Shown here piece by piece: positions 50,555 to 59,409 of a stretch of DNA of 64,000 nucleotides. The first letter of the stretch is position 1, and each line of letters opens with the position of its first letter. A program made the position numbers and the translations under genes. The notes beneath the pieces are model-generated. The model did not search any database and was not told the origin of the DNA. It saw nothing but the letters and a program-made list of their open reading frames with translations. Source of the stretch: Myxococcales bacterium (GTDB lineage Bacteria; Myxococcota_A; Polyangia; Polyangiales; Houyiibacteriaceae); the NCBI GenBank assembly GCA_029861865.1, contig JAOTYL010000001.1:382066-446065 (forward strand). The letters run 5' to 3'.

Positions 50555-52783
50555 CTAGGGGACCGTGAAGCAAACCTGGCCAGCAATCGGGTCCGGCACG
50601 ATGACCGCGGGGGTCGCGTTGACCGCTATCTGGTCTGCCGGCTCGCAGTTGAACGCTGCCGGGATGAACGTCGGGCCGCCATCGAGCTCCGTCACCGTGA
50701 TGACGAAGTTGATGCCTGCCGTGAGGTTGAAGCAGGCGGTGCTGCCGCTTGCGCCATAGGTGTAGACACCGCTGCCCGGCACGAACGGAAGCGGGAACGG
50801 CCCTGGAACGGTGTTTCCATCGGTGTCCAGATCCAGGTCGAGGATCGTTCCGCCCGGTAGGGTCAGGTTGGTCGGTCCTCCGGTGGTCGTGCCGTCGATG
50901 GCGGCGACCGGAAGGACAGCTCCTGCGTTGACGCTTGCCGTATTGAGGTCAGCCATCAGTGCCGCTTCGGCACCCGCGATGAATGCCTCGCTCACGACGA
51001 AGAAGCCATCGAAGTCGACGTTGAACGCGCCGCCTCCTACGGTTCCGTCATCCGGATCGACGTTCAAGACCGCCGCGAACCCGAACGAGTTGCCAAGCGC
51101 CGTACAACCGTAGTCACAGTCGACTGGGGGTGGTTGAATCCCGTCGTCGCAGGTGAGTGAGTTGGTGAACGGACCAAGCGTGCTGTCCTCACAAACGCCA
51201 GCGTTGCAGGCGCAGGGAGGTCCGCTCGGACACGTGTCGCACGAGTTGGTGTCGTCGTTGACCGGCGTCGGGCAGGTACCCGGGAACGTGCTGTTGTCAC
51301 ACGCCGGATCGTCGGTGCACTGGTTGCCGTCGTCGCAAACGACGCCGGTGCAGTTGTCTTGACAGGAGCCGCCCTGGCAGGTTCCGGTGCCACCAGCACA
51401 AGGTGTGTCGTTAGCGACAGCAACCTCAGCCAGCGTACAAGTGCCTGCGACACAGGAGCCCGCGGGTGCTTCCGTGCACTCGTTGCCATCCGTGTTGCAG
51501 TCCGGATTGTCGTTGTTGCAGCCCTGCGGCACGCAGGTGCCTGCGCCGTCACACAAGCCCGGCTGGGGCGCGAAGTCGTCGCAGGACGTGCCCGACGGAA
51601 GGTTGCTCGTCACGCATACCGCCGACCCCGACGAGTCGTCGCATGCGCCTGATTCGCAGCTTCCGAGGCCAACCGTGCAGTCAGGCGGCGGAGGTGTCGC
51701 AGCCGGATCGCAAGGCGATAGGCCCGGACAATCGATCGAAACGACTTTGGTCTTATCGCAGTCGTTGTCGCCGTCGGTCGTGACCGCCGTGCAGGTGATG
51801 GTCGCACCCGGAACACCGGCCGGATCACAAGCGACGTAGAAGCCGCCTGCATTTGGACCAGGACCACCGACCGCAACGGGAACCGGAGGCTGGTCGCCAA
51901 CGATGCCGAGCGTATCGCCATTAAAGACGCAGGAGGCGTCCGGAATGAGGTCGCCCTCGCAGTCGAGCAGCGCGTTGGCGCCACAAGTGATGGTGGTGGT
52001 CGGTGCGGTCGGGCAGGTATCTGGGCCGCCGGGCGGAGAGCACGCCGGGTAGCAAGTAAGCCCTTCTGGCGTGACGTCGCACATCTGCGGGTCACAGCCC
52101 TCGCCGCAGGTGCTGTCACCGTCGCGGAAGCGAACCTCGCAGGACGTCGCCGAAATCGGAACGCCAAAGAATGGCGGCTCCGGAGCGCTGTCGAGACAGT
52201 TGAGCTGGAAGAGGTCGGGGCAGAAGTTACCGACGACGAAGGAGAACGTGGCGTCCACGTCGAGCATGCCGACAGGAGCCTGGTAGCTCACTTGACAGAT
52301 CAAGACGAGGTTGACCTTCACCGTGGTGTCCGCGGCGATGGTCACGTCTTCCTGAGCGGTACAAATAACCTCGCCGTCGTTGTCACGCGCGCGAAGTTGC
52401 ACGGTGCAGTCTCCGGGCGGCAGGTCCATGAAGGCTTGCCAGATCTCGGCTCCGTCGCCGGGGCGCGGTGAGCCGAACTCGGGCGGGATGGGGCCCTGCG
52501 GGTCGGTCCGGCCATCCTGAACCTCGAGGTTACCATTGATCTGGACCTCGTCGGGGAAGCTGGCGCCGTTGTCGAGGAAAACATCACTGTTTCCAAGACA
52601 GTTGATGGTGTACTCGACATCTTGGATGTCGACTGGGGCCGGCACACCAGGGCTCGACTCATTGTTCGGAACAATGACGTTCAGCTCGGTGTTGTTCGCT
52701 GTACCGCCCTCGCCGCTCGTACAAGCTGCGACGGCGCTCATACAAGCGAGCACGACCCATGGGGTAAATCGTCTCTTATTCAT
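50555..52783 (-). CDS. Large Cys-rich lipoprotein with constant C-terminal domain (742 aa)
   Basis: Lipobox AVAAC (Cys 21), GGAG before the ATG. A first part of about 140 residues resembles that of the 44288 gene (DLPPGDCTVQLRARDNDGEV; ADTTVKVNLVLICQVSYQ). Next come Cys-rich repeats (CSPPGGPDTCPTAPTTTITC; GLCDGAGTCVPQGCNND; CTGVVCDDGNQCTDDPAC). The constant domain begins at CDYGCTALGNSFGF. The same three-part plan as its paralogue 4 kb away shows descent by duplication with heavy divergence in the middle. Confidence 0.8.
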   Translation of the reverse strand: MNKRRFTPWVVLACMSAVAACTSGEGGTANNTELNVIVPNNESSPGVPAPVDIQDVEYTINCLGNSDVFLDNGASFPDEVQINGNLEVQDGRTDPQGPIPPEFGSPRPGDGAEIWQAFMDLPPGDCTVQLRARDNDGEVICTAQEDVTIAADTTVKVNLVLICQVSYQAPVGMLDVDATFSFVVGNFCPDLFQLNCLDSAPEPPFFGVPISATSCEVRFRDGDSTCGEGCDPQMCDVTPEGLTCYPACSPPGGPDTCPTAPTTTITCGANALLDCEGDLIPDASCVFNGDTLGIVGDQPPVPVAVGGPGPNAGGFYVACDPAGVPGATITCTAVTTDGDNDCDKTKVVSIDCPGLSPCDPAATPPPPDCTVGLGSCESGACDDSSGSAVCVTSNLPSGTSCDDFAPQPGLCDGAGTCVPQGCNNDNPDCNTDGNECTEAPAGSCVAGTCTLAEVAVANDTPCAGGTGTCQGGSCQDNCTGVVCDDGNQCTDDPACDNSTFPGTCPTPVNDDTNSCDTCPSGPPCACNAGVCEDSTLGPFTNSLTCDDGIQPPPVDCDYGCTALGNSFGFAAVLNVDPDDGTVGGGAFNVDFDGFFVVSEAFIAGAEAALMADLNTASVNAGAVLPVAAIDGTTTGGPTNLTLPGGTILDLDLDTDGNTVPGPFPLPFVPGSGVYTYGASGSTACFNLTAGINFVITVTELDGGPTFIPAAFNCEPADQIAVNATPAVIVPDPIAGQVCFTVP

Positions 52784-53229
52784 TGCGTTGCGCTCCTTGG
52801 ATAGTTCACTGCGCCACGCGCAGCGTGTTTGAACGGGTTCACGCCGAAGTGGCTATCCCAACACGTTTCGCAAAGTCAACACCCTGAAGACTCTTTCACT
52901 TGCGAGTCCAGGTTCGCGCTCGAAATGTGTTAGGTAGTGCACAATTGTGCATAAAAACCCACAACGTGAGCTGAGTTACAAGTCGAGTCTCCGGATGCGC
53001 GTTCGGTCTGCAAATCCCGGGAGATCGTTCCGCGATCGGTGCACCCGTTTGTTGCGGGCGTGGTCACGGTTTCGCGCACGCCCATCACGGCGTCGTGTTG
53101 AAAGATCCATCGATCAGTGGTGGACGCGTCTGACACGGCGTTGCACTTGTCGCCGAGTGTATCCAGACGTCCGAAAACTGCCGATCGGGCGCCGAAACCG
53201 GACGTCGGTCACTCAATCCCCCGACAACA
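52784..53229. other. 446-bp gene-free region between lipoprotein genes
   Basis: No coding frame with a credible start is seen. It contains the promoter region for the 52783 gene, including an AT-rich stretch around 52938-52960 with the 14-bp palindrome TGCACAATTGTGCA, and a more GC-rich half of no obvious content. No tRNA or riboswitch structure was recognised. Confidence 0.5.
52938..52951. promoter_or_regulatory. TGCACAATTGTGCA palindrome upstream of the 742-aa lipoprotein
   Basis: A perfect 14-bp palindrome about 155 bp upstream of the gene starting at 52783 (minus strand), in the most AT-rich part of the gene-free region. It could bind a dimeric regulator. No regulator is assigned. Confidence 0.35.
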
Positions 53230-53826
53230 CTACTGAATGACGATCGTTCCCGAACCGATGCCCGGGTCTGCGGTGAAGTCGAGACAGGTCCGGTCGACTT
53301 GCACGATTTCGCCATCTTCGATCAGCGTCCGTTCGTAGCGCAAGGTGATGTCGGGATTGGCGTCGAACACGACCTCGCGCTCGTCGCAGTCGACGCCGCA
53401 AAGGGTGATCTTCATATAGTAGCGTCCGATGCGCTGGGTTTGCGGGAGCAGGACCAACGAGATCACCTCGTTGCCAGGCGTGTCCAAGTCGGTGGCATAG
53501 ATCAGGACGTCAGGCTCAAAACCGTCCCGGAGCTCGACGAACACCTGGCGTGTGGCGCTATTGACCGGAATCTCGGCGTCGATCGGGTCCCCCGGGTCGA
53601 CCTGGGCCTGTCCATTGGGATCGTCGGTGGGGAATCGCGGGGGCGCGAGCACAAAGAGGTCGGGGTAATCACCTGGCAAGGAGGGTTGGACGCAACCCAT
53701 CACCCCTCCATCACTCGGGTTGATCACGACGACCTCGCGCTCGTCGACGGGGCCGTTTTTGCATCCGGCTGCGACCGCAAGGAGAGAGAGGAGGATCAGG
53801 GAGTATCGCAAGTCGCTAAGAGTCAT
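53230..53826 (-). CDS. Hypothetical lipoprotein, 198 aa
   Basis: From ATG 53826, with GGAGG before it. Lipobox VAAGC (Cys 22). After a linker (KNGPVDEREVVVINPSD), the mature part has two beta-rich halves, including IDAEIPVNSATRQVFVELRD and MKITLCGVDCDEREVVFDA, with Cys at DRTCLDF. The style resembles the neighbouring lipoproteins, but it has no constant domain. Function unknown. Confidence 0.65.
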   Translation of the reverse strand: MTLSDLRYSLILLSLLAVAAGCKNGPVDEREVVVINPSDGGVMGCVQPSLPGDYPDLFVLAPPRFPTDDPNGQAQVDPGDPIDAEIPVNSATRQVFVELRDGFEPDVLIYATDLDTPGNEVISLVLLPQTQRIGRYYMKITLCGVDCDEREVVFDANPDITLRYERTLIEDGEIVQVDRTCLDFTADPGIGSGTIVIQ

Positions 53827-53988
53827 AAGAGATACCTCCGGGCGGGGGAGCCCGGTAGAATAAGCTGACGCGCCTCGATTCTCAAGCGCCCATCGTCGAG
53901 GATCCAACGTGACTACCCTCGATGGTCCGATGGTGCTAGCGTCCTCCTCCCAGCCCGTCCTCTTTTACACCCCTCCTGGAGGTGCAGC

Positions 53989-56910
53989 GTGCGCGCGTTC
54001 GTTCTTTTGTCGACAACTGCCATAGCTTTCGCCATCGCCCTGATGCAAGCTGCGACGGCGTCGGCCCAGTTACCCAACTATACGCTTTTCGAAGCCGACC
54101 CGGTTACTCCGATCGCGCTTTCCCCCGATGGGAGTCGCCTTCTCGCCGTCAACACGGCAGATGGTTATCTGGAGGTGCTTTCGCCTACGGCGACCGGCGC
54201 AGTGCTGAAGCTGGCCTCGGTTCCGGTCGGGCTCGAACCGATCTCGGTTGCCTTCCGCAACAACACCGAGGCTTGGGTGGTCAATCACCTCTCGGACAGC
54301 GTCAGCATCGTCGACCTGTCACTTGCCCCGCCCCGTGTCGTTCGCACGCTCTTGGTGGGTGACGAGCCGCGGGGGATCGTGTTCGCGGGACCGGGGGGCA
54401 ATCGGGCGTTCATCGCGACCGCACATCGCGGTCAAAACACCCCTTGGCCAGACGGCGACTACGACGTGCCGGGGACCGGCCGCGCCGATGTGTGGGTCTT
54501 CGACGCAAACAGTCTAGGCACCTCCCTTGGAGGCACACCGCTCACGGTCATTCAGCTCTTCGGCGACAGGCCTCGTGCCCTGACCGCCTCTCCTGACGGC
54601 TCGACGGTCTATGCGGCGGTGTTTCGTTCGGGCAACCGCACCGTTCCGATCAGCGAAGGCGTGGTCTGCGATGGGGCGGCGGTCAATTGCACAGTGCAGG
54701 GCACGGTCTATCCCGCGGGGCGTCCGGAACCAAGAGTTGGCCACTGCAGTAACAACCTCGGGACCGCCTGCGTAACCAATGGCGATTGCTCCGGCGGCGG
54801 CAGCTGCGTGAGCCGGGAGACCGGTATCATCGTTGGCTTCAACGACCTCACCGGAAACTGGGAAGACGAGACGGGCACGAACTGGAACGCCGCCGTCCGT
54901 TTTTCCCTTCCCGACCTCGACGTCTTCGAGATCGATGCCAATGCGCCGACGCCAGTCGAAACCGATGCGTTTTCGGGTGTTGGCACGGTTCTTTTCAACA
55001 TGATCGTCAACCCGGCGAACGGAAACCTCTACGTCACCAACACCGAGGCCAACAACCGAGTTCGCTTCGAGGGTTTTGGCGACTACGCCTCGACTTGGCC
55101 CAAGACGCCGGGCGAGCCAGCGTCGGTGCGGGGCAACCTGCATCGAGCGCAGATCACGGTCATCAATACCGCAGGCAACGTGCTCCCACGCCACCTCAAC
55201 AAGCACATTCCGTACGGGGTGAGCCCCGTCCCGGCAGGGGTCAAAGAAAAGAGCGTGGGCACGCCTCTTCAAATGGCCGTGAGCGGTGACGGCACGACCC
55301 TGTACGTCGCCGGTTTTGGGTCCAACGCGGTCGCGGTCTACGACACCACAGAGCTCGAAAACGACACCTTCGTGCCCGATGCGGCAGACCTGATTCCGAT
55401 CACGGGTCCGAGCGGGCTGGCGTTGGATGAAGCCCGTGGGTTTCTTTGGGTGTCCAGCCGTCGCACCAACGACGTCTCTTTCATCGACCTCGCCACCGGC
55501 GCGGTGGACACCGCGATCAGCCTTTACACCCCCGAGTCGATCCAACTCGAGGCGGGCAGGGCGTTCTTGTATGATACCCAGCTCACCTCCAGCAACGGCG
55601 AGGCCTCGTGCAGCAGTTGCCACATCTTTGGGGACATGGATGACCTCTCCTGGGATCTCGGGGATCCGGATGCCGTTGCCTTCCCGAATCCAAACCCGCC
55701 AGCGTCGGACCCAGCATTTCCAAACCTGAACTTCTTGCCCCCGCTCCAACCCTTCGATTCAAGCAAGGGGCCGATGACAACGCAGAGCCTTCGCGGGATG
55801 GCCAACCATGGGCCGATGCACTGGCGAGGCGATCGCACCGGCGGCGCGACCGGGGGGGATCCCCTCGACGAGAACGCGGCGTTTCTGGCCTTCAATGTCG
55901 CGTTTCCCGGCTTGATCGGAAGGGACGAGGGCGAGTTGGTAGCGGGCGCCATGCAGGCGTTTGCTGATTTCGCGCTGCGACTCACCTATCCACCAAACCC
56001 GATTAGGGCCTTGGACAATTCGCTGAGTGGGTCCCTCGACGATCCTGTCACAGGGGCTGCAGCCGGCGAGAGCCTCTACAACGGTCCGATCACCGACACG
56101 GTCGCTAACTGCAATGGCTGCCATAAGCTCAACCGCAACTTGGGGTTTTTCGGCTCCGCAGGCGAGTCGACCTTCGAAAATGAGGCGATGGAGTTTAAGG
56201 TCCCGCACCTGCGCAACGCCTATCAAAAGGTGGGCATGTTTGGTCAGCCGCCCACCAACTTCTTCCCCAATGCCGACGGGACGTTTATGGGGGACCAGGT
56301 CCGCGGGACAGGTTTCCTCCATGACGGCAGCGTTTCGACAGTGGCCAATTTCACGGGGGCAGGGGTCTTCAGTACGAACAGCACGCAGGAGGCCCAGCTA
56401 GAGGCCTTTATGATGGAGTTTGACAGCAACCTTGCGCCGATCGTCGGTCAGCAGATCACGGTGACCGCAGGCAGTAGCACGGATGTGCTCGACCGCGTCG
56501 GTCTGCTGATCGCGCGCGCCGACGAGACGTATTATACGAGCCCCACGGACGGCGCCGTCCCGGAATGCGACCTGATCGTCAAGGGCGCGGTCGATGGGAA
56601 GCAGCGCGGATGGTTCTACATCGGCGGCAACACCTTCGAGGCCGACACCACGCTGGAGGGTAGCTGGACCACGAGCCAGCTTCTGACCGAAGCCGCGCAG
56701 GCGGGGCAGCACCTCACGTTCACCTGCGTTCCCCCGGGTTCGGGCAGACGGATGGGCATCGATCGCGATGCGGACAACACACTGGATGGCCAGGACAGTC
56801 TCACGTGCTCGGCAAGCCTCGGGGCTTCGCCGCGTGGCGGCCCGGTTGCCGTGGTGTTTCTGATGATGATCGCCGGGCTGGCGGCGCGCAGGCTCCGGCG
56901 GCGGACGTAA
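53989..56910 (+). CDS. Beta-propeller/di-haem (MauG-like) secreted protein with C-terminal sorting-like tail
   Basis: 973 residues from GTG 53989, preceded by GGAGG. Signal peptide (about residues 1-27). N-terminal YVTN-type beta-propeller repeats (PDGSRLLAVNTADGYLEVL; NGNLYVTNTEANNRVRF; GTTLYVAGFGSNAVAVYD) extend to about residue 520. A cytochrome c peroxidase/MauG-like half follows, with CSSCH, LRGMANHGPMHWRGDRTGG, CNGCH and GFLHDGSV. The end (LTCSASLGASPRGG, a hydrophobic segment, then RRLRRRT) resembles MYXO-CTERM-type membrane sorting tails. Probably an envelope-attached electron-transfer or oxidase protein; its substrate is unknown. Confidence 0.82.
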   Translation: MRAFVLLSTTAIAFAIALMQAATASAQLPNYTLFEADPVTPIALSPDGSRLLAVNTADGYLEVLSPTATGAVLKLASVPVGLEPISVAFRNNTEAWVVNHLSDSVSIVDLSLAPPRVVRTLLVGDEPRGIVFAGPGGNRAFIATAHRGQNTPWPDGDYDVPGTGRADVWVFDANSLGTSLGGTPLTVIQLFGDRPRALTASPDGSTVYAAVFRSGNRTVPISEGVVCDGAAVNCTVQGTVYPAGRPEPRVGHCSNNLGTACVTNGDCSGGGSCVSRETGIIVGFNDLTGNWEDETGTNWNAAVRFSLPDLDVFEIDANAPTPVETDAFSGVGTVLFNMIVNPANGNLYVTNTEANNRVRFEGFGDYASTWPKTPGEPASVRGNLHRAQITVINTAGNVLPRHLNKHIPYGVSPVPAGVKEKSVGTPLQMAVSGDGTTLYVAGFGSNAVAVYDTTELENDTFVPDAADLIPITGPSGLALDEARGFLWVSSRRTNDVSFIDLATGAVDTAISLYTPESIQLEAGRAFLYDTQLTSSNGEASCSSCHIFGDMDDLSWDLGDPDAVAFPNPNPPASDPAFPNLNFLPPLQPFDSSKGPMTTQSLRGMANHGPMHWRGDRTGGATGGDPLDENAAFLAFNVAFPGLIGRDEGELVAGAMQAFADFALRLTYPPNPIRALDNSLSGSLDDPVTGAAAGESLYNGPITDTVANCNGCHKLNRNLGFFGSAGESTFENEAMEFKVPHLRNAYQKVGMFGQPPTNFFPNADGTFMGDQVRGTGFLHDGSVSTVANFTGAGVFSTNSTQEAQLEAFMMEFDSNLAPIVGQQITVTAGSSTDVLDRVGLLIARADETYYTSPTDGAVPECDLIVKGAVDGKQRGWFYIGGNTFEADTTLEGSWTTSQLLTEAAQAGQHLTFTCVPPGSGRRMGIDRDADNTLDGQDSLTCSASLGASPRGGPVAVVFLMMIAGLAARRLRRRT

Positions 56911-56959
56911 GGTCTGAGCTCAGCAAGTCGAGCGTAGCAACTCGCTAAGCTGCCGCACT

Positions 56960-56975
56960 TGTGCGCTAGCTCACA
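56960..56975. promoter_or_regulatory. CRP/FNR-like palindrome before the Ada-AlkA gene
   Basis: TGTGCGCTAGCTCACA differs from the CRP-type consensus TGTGA-N6-TCACA by one base. It is about 95 bp upstream of the DNA-repair fusion start at 57070. Presence of a CRP-family regulator in this genome is not shown here. Confidence 0.3.
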
Positions 56976-57069
56976 TACTCGCACCCACATTTGTCTACGA
57001 ACTTTTCGAAACGGGTCCGAATGCTGCTGACAGGGTCGCCGGAAACGGTCTATTCTCGCTGAACCCGTT

Positions 57070-58584
57070 ATGCCCGTTGTCGCGCCTGAATATCATCAGG
57101 CGTTTCTTGGAAAAGATGCTCGGTTCGACGGACGCTTCGTTGTAGGTGTCAACACAACCAGTATCTATTGTAAGCCGAGCTGTTCTGCGAAAAAGCCCGC
57201 TGCCGAGAACGTCGTTTTTTTTGATACGCCTGCCGAGGCAGAGTCGGCGGGGTTTCGTCCGTGTCGCAAGTGTAGACCCGACGCGATGCCTGGGACGCCC
57301 GCATGGAACGGGACGTCGGCAACGGTGTCGCGAGCGCTTCGGTTGATCGAAGACGGTGTGCTCGACCGCTCCAGCATCGATGCGCTTTGCGAACGATTGG
57401 GAATCGGCGCGCGACAACTTCGGCGTTTGTTCCGCAAGCACCTCGGCACATCGCCCATTCAAGTCGCTCGGATGCGGCGCGCCGACTTTGCGCGCCGGTT
57501 GATCGAAACGACGCGCCTTTCGATGACCCATATCGCCGAAGCGGCCGGCTTTGGAAGCATTCGACGGTTCAACGCGGTGATGAACGAAGTGTATGGGTGC
57601 CCGCCGACCGCGCTTCGAAAGGGGTCTGTTCACGGTGCCGTGGGACTCGAGCTCGAGATCCCGGTGCGTCGACCGTTTGCGTGGGATGCGCTCCTCGTTT
57701 CGCTCGAAGCAACGGCGACACCAGGAATCGAGAAGGTGGCCGACGGGCGATACCATCGCACCGCCCGATTCAAGCAAGCCGTTGGCGAGGTCTCGGCATC
57801 CTTCGACGAGGACGACTCGGCGCTTCGCGTGCGGGTGAGCCATTCGCTCAACTCGTATCTACTCGACGTGGTGTCGGGGGTGCGTCGCTTGTTCGATGTC
57901 GAAGCCGATGTCGCGGTCATCAGGGAGCACCTGGCAGGCGACCCACTGCTCGATACGTGTCTACAGACGACGCCGGGGCTTCGGGTCCTCGGGGCGTTCG
58001 ATCATTTCGAGACCGCTGTCATGACGCTCCTCGGTCAGCATGTGGGCGACGAGGAGCTTGCCGAGCTCGCCAGGCGGATCAACGAAAAGTACGGCAAGCC
58101 GATCAACGCGTCGCTCGACGGGCTGACGCATGTCTTTCCAACCCCGTACGCGCTAAGCACAGCGCACCTCGAGGCGGTGGGCGTTCCGAAGCGGCGCAGT
58201 AAGTCGATTCAAGGGCTGGCGAAGGCTGTCCATGAAGGCGAGCTTCGGCTCGATGGCTCGCCGTCGTTGGACGAAGCCCTTCGTGGGCTTCGCGCGGTTC
58301 CCGGCCTGGGCACGACCACGGCCGATTACATTGCCATGCGCGTCTACCGCGAGCCCGATGCGTTTCCCGCCAACGACCGGCGGCTCCGCACGGTAGCGTC
58401 TTCGAATGGCGGCTCGCTTGCTGCCCATGAGCTCGAAGCGCTCGCCGAACGGTGGAGGCCTTGGCGAGCCTATGCCGCGATGTGCTTGTGGGAGAGGGCG
58501 CGCTGCAACGGCACCGAGAGCCCAACGTACTTCCAGGGGAATCGCGACACGATCACGCCTGAGGCCCCTGAACAGGTCGCTTAA
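57070..58584 (+). CDS. Ada-type regulator/AlkA DNA-3-methyladenine glycosylase fusion
   Basis: 504 residues. The N-terminal Ada zinc domain has four Cys (C34, C38, C65, C68 in YCKPSC and CRKCRP). An AraC-type helix-turn-helix follows (about 85-185; LCERLGIGARQLRRLFRKHL, IAEAAGFGSIRRFNAVMNE). AlkA N-terminal and HhH-GPD domains fill 190-500, with the hairpin PGLGTTTADYIAMRVYREPD and the catalytic Asp in FPANDRRLR. It lacks the Ada C-terminal PCHR methyltransferase domain. Comparable AdaA-AlkA fusions in Actinobacteria remove alkylated bases and regulate the response. Expression is likely self-regulated after methylation of the N-terminal Cys, by analogy. Confidence 0.92.
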   Translation: MPVVAPEYHQAFLGKDARFDGRFVVGVNTTSIYCKPSCSAKKPAAENVVFFDTPAEAESAGFRPCRKCRPDAMPGTPAWNGTSATVSRALRLIEDGVLDRSSIDALCERLGIGARQLRRLFRKHLGTSPIQVARMRRADFARRLIETTRLSMTHIAEAAGFGSIRRFNAVMNEVYGCPPTALRKGSVHGAVGLELEIPVRRPFAWDALLVSLEATATPGIEKVADGRYHRTARFKQAVGEVSASFDEDDSALRVRVSHSLNSYLLDVVSGVRRLFDVEADVAVIREHLAGDPLLDTCLQTTPGLRVLGAFDHFETAVMTLLGQHVGDEELAELARRINEKYGKPINASLDGLTHVFPTPYALSTAHLEAVGVPKRRSKSIQGLAKAVHEGELRLDGSPSLDEALRGLRAVPGLGTTTADYIAMRVYREPDAFPANDRRLRTVASSNGGSLAAHELEALAERWRPWRAYAAMCLWERARCNGTESPTYFQGNRDTITPEAPEQVA

Positions 58585-58632
58585 CCCGCGTCCTATGGCG
58601 TGGGTGTGGCGTACAGGCCATACCGTCGGTTC

Positions 58633-59406
58633 ATGAATCGCCACATCCCTCTCTCCGGGCAGCCGAACTTTCGCGACCTTGGCGGGTACGAAAGTAGAGA
58701 CGGACGGCGGGTGAAATGGGGAACGGTGTATCGGTCGGGCGAGCTCAGTCAGCTTTCCGCGAGCGACATCGACAAACTCGGTGAGCTCGGCATCAAGACC
58801 GTGGTCGACCTCCGTTCGCCACAAGAGGTGTCCGCGCGCGGGGAAAGCCGTACGCCGCCCGGGGCACGAGTCGAGGCTTTGCCGATCGCGTCGAGCAGCT
58901 TTTTCGCCAAGTTGATTCCGATGTTCCTCGAGGGCGACTTTTCGCAGTTGCCCCCGGACTTGCTCGAGCGGGTCAATCGGGCGTTGGTTCGAAACTCCGG
59001 TGCACAGTACGGCGGCCTCTTGCGTACGCTGATCGATCGAGCGAACCGGCCGCTCGTGTTCCACTGCACGCAGGGGAAGGATCGCGCCGGCTTTGGGGCT
59101 GCGATGGTTCTCTCGGCGCTTGGCGTACCGTGGGAGACGGTGGTGGAGGACTACCTCTTGTCGAACCACTTCCGACAGGAGGAAAACGACAAGATTCTCC
59201 GAATGATCCGCGACTTTGCGAGCAGCAACGGCACGGAGGTCGAGCTTTCGAAGATCGAGGGGCTGTTGTACGTCAAAGCGGCGAGCCTCGAAGCGGCCCA
59301 CACGGAGATCCGAGCGCTTCACGGAGATGTGGAGTCGTTCTTGATCGATGGGTTGGGGTGCCGAGTCGACGAGCTCGAGCGGCTCCGCGACGACCTGTTA
59401 GAGTAG
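58633..59406 (+). CDS. Tyrosine-protein phosphatase family protein (Y_phosphatase3)
   Basis: 257 residues from ATG 58633. The FRDLGGY opening (13-19) and the signature HCTQGKDR (C145 to R151, CX5R) define the bacterial dual-specificity/lipid-phosphatase-like family (PF13350). The general-acid Asp would lie in the preceding loop. It is only 3 bp from the TRAP-type binding-protein gene downstream, so the two are probably one operon, an unusual pairing. Confidence 0.9.
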   Translation: MNRHIPLSGQPNFRDLGGYESRDGRRVKWGTVYRSGELSQLSASDIDKLGELGIKTVVDLRSPQEVSARGESRTPPGARVEALPIASSSFFAKLIPMFLEGDFSQLPPDLLERVNRALVRNSGAQYGGLLRTLIDRANRPLVFHCTQGKDRAGFGAAMVLSALGVPWETVVEDYLLSNHFRQEENDKILRMIRDFASSNGTEVELSKIEGLLYVKAASLEAAHTEIRALHGDVESFLIDGLGCRVDELERLRDDLLE

Positions 59407-59409
59407 AAA

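Noticed and set aside
52784-53229. Possible RNA gene in the gene-free region
   Set aside because: No tRNA cloverleaf, riboswitch core or conserved stem could be recognised by eye. A covariance-model search would decide.
54514-55749. 411-codon minus-strand frame opposite the propeller/di-haem gene
   Set aside because: Shadow of a GC-rich coding strand. No RBS, no domain, and the plus-strand protein has clear haem motifs there.
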